Assembly: GCF_946478785.1 (NCBI RefSeq)
Contig: NZ_CAMLDD010000010.1
Location: forward strand, 62,001 to 126,000
Origin: an uncultured Flavobacterium sp.
Lineage (GTDB): Bacteria > Bacteroidota > Bacteroidia > Flavobacteriales > Flavobacteriaceae
Length of the DNA stretch: 64,000 nt
Reading direction: 5' to 3'
Part shown: positions 59,883 through 64,000 of the stretch, one piece after another
How positions within the stretch are numbered: the stretch's first letter is position 1
Layout of the letters: every line of letters begins with the position of its first letter
The notes under the pieces: model-generated
Database searches by the model: none
What the model saw: the letters and a program-made list of their open reading frames with translations, nothing else
Told to the model about the DNA's origin: nothing
Position numbers and translations under genes: made by a program

Positions 59883-61433
59883 ATGAGGTATCTAAGCAGT
59901 CAAATATTTTTTTTGTTATCTCTTCAAATAAGTTTTTCTCAAAACAAAATCAATCTTTTTTCTGAGATTAATTACAATTCGATTCCTGCTGTTTCATTAA
60001 ACGAATATAAATCGGTTCAGGAACGCGATAAAAAGCTTCAAAATCCCAATATTGCATTGGGAGTTGCAATTTCCGGAGGAGGTTCCAGAGCACAGTTTTT
60101 TAGTATGGGCGTGCTTTTGGGATTAGAGGAAATCGAGGAAAATAACTCTCATCGTAATTTTTTGAATGAAATCGACTACTTCTCAACCGTTTCCGGAGGC
60201 TGTTATTCGGCGGGTTATTATTTAACGATACTAAAAAATAAACTCTATCAGGGAAATCAGTCTTTTAATGATTTTTATTTTTCCAAAGCTGATGCATATA
60301 AGGATTACGTCGATAAATCGGCGAATATTTTATCCCTTCTGAATAATAACAGAAACGAGAAAGGAGATAAAATATCGATGACACAGCGATTGGATTTAGA
60401 GGTTTTGCAGTATGATAGTACTAATCCTGATAATCCTGACAAGTTTAAAACCCAAATGCTTTTGTCTGATTTTTTTGTTCCTAAAGAAAGTAAAAACACA
60501 CCTTATTTACCCATTATGGTAGCAAACGGTACGGCATATAACAATGGAGAACGGTTTCCGTTTATGCCGCATGTTATTCGGGAGCTGAATTTAAATTCGT
60601 CTCTGGCACCCAATAAAGCATCTATTTGTTTAAACGAAAATCAAATAAATGATGGTTACGATTTTCCGCTTACGTATGGGATAACGGCGAGTTCTGCTTT
60701 TCCGGGCGTACTTCCAAAAGTAAAATTTGGCGTTAAAAACCATGATAAAATATTGTGCATTATCGATGGAGGCGCCTCAGATAATATGGGCTATAAAACT
60801 TTAATAGAATTACTGCAAAATGATACCAAAGTAGACAGTAAAAATAAAAAAGCACTTTTTATTGACTGTTTGGGACAAGGAAAAAAAGAACCTTACATAA
60901 ACGATGAAAAAATAAAACTTATTTCATTGCTGGAAACAGCTTCTTTATATACAGTTCAAACACGATATATGACATTTGACAGAGATGTTGAAAATGCATT
61001 TGAAAGATGCAAAGTGCCAATTTCAAATTATCAGGTAATTGGTTTTACTACGTTACGCGAGCATTTGCTTAAATTAAAAAAAGACGAATCGTATGAAAGA
61101 ACAGTCTCAGAACTTAAAAATACTGATGATGAATATGATAGTTGGTTAAAATTTCATTATAAATTTAAACAGGATTTAATAGAACAGTTTGGAGAACTCA
61201 GCTTTACAAGAGATAAGGAGGGCGAAATAATCCTGGCCACATTAACCCGTAATAAGTTTAATGAATTGAAACCTTCCGATATTTTAATTTTATATGAATT
61301 TGCATCCCATGTTGAAACTAAGCTAAAAATTACCCCTGAAGAAAGAGAAATGCTATTGCTGTCGGGACGTCTGGCCACTTTTTTAAAAACCAAAGAGTTA
61401 AAAGAATTACTCACAGAGCATAAGCAGTTTTGA
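59883..61433 (+). CDS. Patatin-like phospholipase, secreted
   Basis: 516 residues from the ATG at 59883, which gives a signal peptide (MRYLSSQIFFLLSLQISFSQ). The oxyanion loop is GVAISGGGSRAQFFSMGVL, the nucleophile serine is in STVSGGCYSAGYY, and the catalytic aspartate is in CIIDGGASDNMGY. The nucleophile motif lacks the first glycine of GxSxG, which is usual in this branch. Likely a lipase acting on phospholipids outside the cytoplasm. A six-codon longer frame is possible. Confidence 0.88.
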   Translation: MRYLSSQIFFLLSLQISFSQNKINLFSEINYNSIPAVSLNEYKSVQERDKKLQNPNIALGVAISGGGSRAQFFSMGVLLGLEEIEENNSHRNFLNEIDYFSTVSGGCYSAGYYLTILKNKLYQGNQSFNDFYFSKADAYKDYVDKSANILSLLNNNRNEKGDKISMTQRLDLEVLQYDSTNPDNPDKFKTQMLLSDFFVPKESKNTPYLPIMVANGTAYNNGERFPFMPHVIRELNLNSSLAPNKASICLNENQINDGYDFPLTYGITASSAFPGVLPKVKFGVKNHDKILCIIDGGASDNMGYKTLIELLQNDTKVDSKNKKALFIDCLGQGKKEPYINDEKIKLISLLETASLYTVQTRYMTFDRDVENAFERCKVPISNYQVIGFTTLREHLLKLKKDESYERTVSELKNTDDEYDSWLKFHYKFKQDLIEQFGELSFTRDKEGEIILATLTRNKFNELKPSDILILYEFASHVETKLKITPEEREMLLLSGRLATFLKTKELKELLTEHKQF

Positions 61434-61556
61434 ATTATTATTGAATCTATTTTTTAAAATCATAAAGAAAATAGTTTACTTGAATAGTCTCAAATAAAGA
61501 TCTTCTGTCAAAAATTGCAAAACAACATTTTGAATACATCTTTCCCTTAAAACTTT

Positions 61557-61589
61557 GTCGTAATCTTAGGAAACATTTCCTTAAATTTG
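61557..61589 (+). promoter_or_regulatory. serS promoter
   Basis: TTG (61557-61559), 22 bases, TAAATTTG (61582-61589), then C. Both match the flavobacterial pattern. The start codon lies 38 bases on. Confidence 0.6.
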
Positions 61590-61627
61590 CTTCCGTTATA
61601 AAAAAACAATAGTATAAAAACCAAGCT

Positions 61628-62899
61628 ATGTTACAAATCGCATTTATTAGAGAAAATCAGGAGAAAGTAATCAAGGCTTTAGCAAAACGAAATATTGATG
61701 CTAAAAGCGTTGTGGAAGAAGTGGTGCAATTAGACGAAAACCGTCGTGCAGCTCAGGCAGAATTAGACAACACTTTAGCTGAATCTAATAAATTATCCAA
61801 AGACATAGGCGAATTAATGAAAGCTGGAGAGAAATCGAAAGCCGCAATTTTAAAGGAAAAAACCGTTTCATTAAAAGAAAAAAGCAAGGAATTAGGTGAA
61901 AAAGCAGAAGCTTTGGCAACCGAATTGACCCATAAATTATACACATTGCCAAACCTTCCGGCTGATATTGTTCCAGAAGGAAAAACACCTGAGGAAAATT
62001 TGAATGTTTTCCAAGAAGGTGATATTCCGGTGTTGCACGAAGGCGCACAGCCTCACTGGGAATTGGTAAAAAAATACGACATTATCGATTTTGAGTTGGG
62101 TGTAAAGATTACAGGCGCAGGTTTTCCGGTTTACAAAGGAAAAGGCGCTCGTTTACAGCGTGCCTTAATCAATTATTTTTTAGATAAAAATACAGCTGCA
62201 GGTTACAATGAAGTACAAGTGCCGCATTTAGTAAACGAAGCTTCAGGTTACGGAACAGGACAATTGCCAGATAAGGAAGGACAAATGTATCATTCAACAA
62301 TTGATGATTTATATTTAATTCCGACTGCCGAGGTTCCGGTTACGAATTTATATCGTGACGTTATTTTAAACGAAAGCGATTTGCCGGTTTTAAACACGGC
62401 ATATACACCATGTTTCCGTCGTGAAGCAGGCTCTTATGGAGCACACGTACGTGGATTAAACCGTTTGCACCAATTTGATAAAGTTGAAATCGTACGTATA
62501 GAACATCCTGATAAGTCTTATGAAGCACTTGACGGAATGGTAGAACATGTAAAAGATATTTTGAAGGAATTAAAATTGCCATACCGTGTTTTACGACTTT
62601 GTGGTGGTGATATGGGCTTTACATCAGCTTTGACTTATGATTTCGAAGTTTTTTCAACGGCGCAAGACCGCTGGCTAGAAATCAGTTCAGTTTCTAACTT
62701 CGAAACTTTTCAGGCGAATCGCTTAAAATTACGTTTCAGGGATAAAGATGGAAAAAACCAATTAGCCCACACTCTTAACGGAAGCTCATTGGCTTTGCCA
62801 AGAGTTTTGGCCGGAATTTTAGAAAATTACCAAACTCCCGAAGGAATCGTAATCCCTGAAGTTTTACGTCCTTACTGCGGATTTGATATTATAAACTAA
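61628..62899 (+). CDS. serS: Serine-tRNA ligase
   Basis: 423 residues. N-terminal coiled-coil arm (about 30-100; many charged heptads), class II core with motif 2 in CFRREAGSYGAHVRGL and motif 3 in ISSVSNFETFQANRLKLRF followed by LNGSSLALPRVLAGILE. It is intact. Its transcript ends at the palindrome 62912-62943, and its promoter is at 61557-61589. Confidence 0.97.
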   Translation: MLQIAFIRENQEKVIKALAKRNIDAKSVVEEVVQLDENRRAAQAELDNTLAESNKLSKDIGELMKAGEKSKAAILKEKTVSLKEKSKELGEKAEALATELTHKLYTLPNLPADIVPEGKTPEENLNVFQEGDIPVLHEGAQPHWELVKKYDIIDFELGVKITGAGFPVYKGKGARLQRALINYFLDKNTAAGYNEVQVPHLVNEASGYGTGQLPDKEGQMYHSTIDDLYLIPTAEVPVTNLYRDVILNESDLPVLNTAYTPCFRREAGSYGAHVRGLNRLHQFDKVEIVRIEHPDKSYEALDGMVEHVKDILKELKLPYRVLRLCGGDMGFTSALTYDFEVFSTAQDRWLEISSVSNFETFQANRLKLRFRDKDGKNQLAHTLNGSSLALPRVLAGILENYQTPEGIVIPEVLRPYCGFDIIN

Positions 62900-62911
62900 T
62901 TTTTTAGGGTT

Positions 62912-62943
62912 AAACCTAACAGGTTTTAAAACCTGTTAGGTTT
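62912..62943 (+). terminator. serS terminator, 32-base perfect palindrome
   Basis: The sequence AAACCTAACAGGTTTT is followed directly by its mirror, with no loop bases, then TAATTAC. It forms a strong stem after the serS stop codon. Confidence 0.8.
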
Positions 62944-62980
62944 TAATTACCTTAAACCATAACTTAAAAGAAACCGAAAT

Positions 62981-64000
62981 ATGAAAAACATCTTTGTCTA
63001 TATCGTTTTGTTGTGGTCAGGTTTTACATTCTCCCAAAATGAGCAGCTTGCTCAATATTACTATGATAAAGGTGATTTCGAAAAAGCGAAAATCAGTTAC
63101 GAAGAGCTTTTAAAAAGTTCGCCATCGAACACACAATATTTTTTAAGGACAGTTGAGTCTTATCAGCAATTGCACCAGTTTGAAACTGCACAAAAATTAA
63201 TTCAGGATCGCTACAACAGATACAAACAAGGTGTGTTTTTAGTGGAACTGGGGTATAATTTCCAGCTTCAAAAAAATGAAGCAAAAGCCAGAAATTACTA
63301 CGATCAGGCTATCGAAAAAATCAAAACGAATCCAAATGATGTTTACGGAATAGGAAATTCATTTGAGAAAAAAGTATTGTTGGAATATGCTTTAAAAGCT
63401 TATGAAACTGCAATGCAGGTGCAGCCGAATTACAATTTTAATTTCCAGATCGGTATGTTGTACGGACAGTTAGGCAAGACCGATTTAATGATCGATCTTT
63501 TGCTAACGGAATCTTTTAAAAACCCACAAAATTCAAATTTGATTCAGACACAATTATCTCGTTTCATGAATGGAGAAACAGATAATACGGCTTTTAAAGA
63601 TGCGATGCGAAAGGCATTAATCCTTAGAACGCAAAAAGATCAGGATGTATTCTGGAATCATTATCTGAGTTGGTTTTATGTACAGCAGAAGGAATTCGGA
63701 AAAGCATTTATTCAGGAAAAAGCCATTTATAAGCGTGAACCGGAATCGCTAATGAGTATTGTCAATTTGAGTCAGTTTGCACTCAATGAAGATGATACTG
63801 AAACAGCTTCGGAAATTTTGAATTTCATTTTACTGAATACCAAAGATTTGGATTTGCTGGTGCATTCGAATGCGCAATTGATGCAAATTAAAATCGATAA
63901 AGCTTCTGAAACAGATTATGCGGCAATCAGTACCGAATTAGAACATTTGCTTACAACCTATGAAATCACTCCTTTTACCTTATCTTTACAAATAATTCAG
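62981..64000 (+). CDS. Secreted TPR protein, 3' end beyond the window
   Basis: Open from ATG at 62981 to the window edge, 340 codons. A signal peptide (VYIVLLWSGFTFSQ) is followed by many tetratricopeptide helix pairs, for example QYYYDKGDFEKAKISYEELL and ALKAYETAMQVQPNYNFNFQ. TPR proteins of this type act as periplasmic or outer-membrane-associated scaffolds in Bacteroidota. No specific partner is known. It starts 37 bases after the serS palindrome. Confidence 0.9.
   Translation, partial: MKNIFVYIVLLWSGFTFSQNEQLAQYYYDKGDFEKAKISYEELLKSSPSNTQYFLRTVESYQQLHQFETAQKLIQDRYNRYKQGVFLVELGYNFQLQKNEAKARNYYDQAIEKIKTNPNDVYGIGNSFEKKVLLEYALKAYETAMQVQPNYNFNFQIGMLYGQLGKTDLMIDLLLTESFKNPQNSNLIQTQLSRFMNGETDNTAFKDAMRKALILRTQKDQDVFWNHYLSWFYVQQKEFGKAFIQEKAIYKREPESLMSIVNLSQFALNEDDTETASEILNFILLNTKDLDLLVHSNAQLMQIKIDKASETDYAAISTELEHLLTTYEITPFTLSLQIIQ

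Overview
The window is a stretch of chromosome from a low-GC member of the Bacteroidota, most likely a Flavobacterium or close relative. The evidence is the gliding-motility lipoprotein gene gldH next to ricT and a class A penicillin-binding protein, many short lipoproteins and TonB-dependent receptors of Bacteroidota type, a CrtY-type lycopene cyclase, and promoters with the flavobacterial -7 element TAnnTTTG placed 17 to 23 bases after a TTG. No rRNA, tRNA, CRISPR array, prophage or integrase was seen. The window cuts a gene at each end: an AraC-type regulator at the left and a TPR protein at the right.

Layout. 0-6.4 kb: AraC regulator, hemH, a DUF1016/YhcG-type nuclease gene, hemJ, a NtrY-like histidine kinase, an enoyl-CoA hydratase and a small unknown. 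6.7-11.2 kb: metal homeostasis, with MntR, an MntH-universal stress protein fusion, a Fur/Zur-type regulator, a MerC-like membrane protein and a thioredoxin-reductase-like flavoprotein; two candidate operators are visible. 11.7-18.8 kb: TonB receptor, periplasmic thioredoxin, lycopene cyclase, TPR protein, bacilliredoxin, and tRNA hydroxylase TrhO with an extra C-terminal domain. 19-23 kb: an apparent operon of two ankyrin proteins and two lipoproteins. 23.3-27.4 kb: ricT-gldH-mrcA. 27.6-30.1 kb: scoA and scoB, split by a class A beta-lactamase gene bounded by direct repeats. 30.7-36.6 kb: class I fumarase, a lipoprotein, a REP-associated tyrosine transposase (RAYT) with a 90-bp tandem array, and an SpmA-SpmB-like membrane protein. 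35.5-38.0 kb: AlkZ-type glycosylase, 3'-5' exonuclease and Ogt, a possible alkylation-repair group. 38-54 kb: mostly housekeeping (SDR protein, M28 peptidase, GNAT-nitrilase fusion, SSB, ferritin, CAT-like enzyme, HAD hydrolase, EamA transporter, metG, DUF1080 protein) plus two paralogous secreted proteins of unknown role. 54.6-64 kb: CDGSH protein, possible orphan immunity gene, PhzF, two YdeI-type proteins, a small basic protein beside a DMP19-type protein, a frameshifted PKD lipoprotein, a patatin-like phospholipase, serS and a TPR protein.

The most unusual feature is the intergenic DNA. At least three classes of dispersed element occur. The first is a ~75-base hairpin element in four copies whose inner stem sequence changes while pairing is kept. 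The second is RAYT-associated repeats, with a fresh 90-bp tandem array beside the transposase and a decayed copy 27 kb away. The third is a set of word repeats in which a short phrase is repeated degenerately and often mirrored to make a long imperfect stem. One such phrase flanks the beta-lactamase gene on both sides and includes the last codons of both scoA and the beta-lactamase gene. No clearly new defence or biosynthetic system is evident; the repeats, the scoA-bla-scoB arrangement, the hemH-DUF1016-hemJ arrangement and the paired metal operators are the parts most worth a second look.
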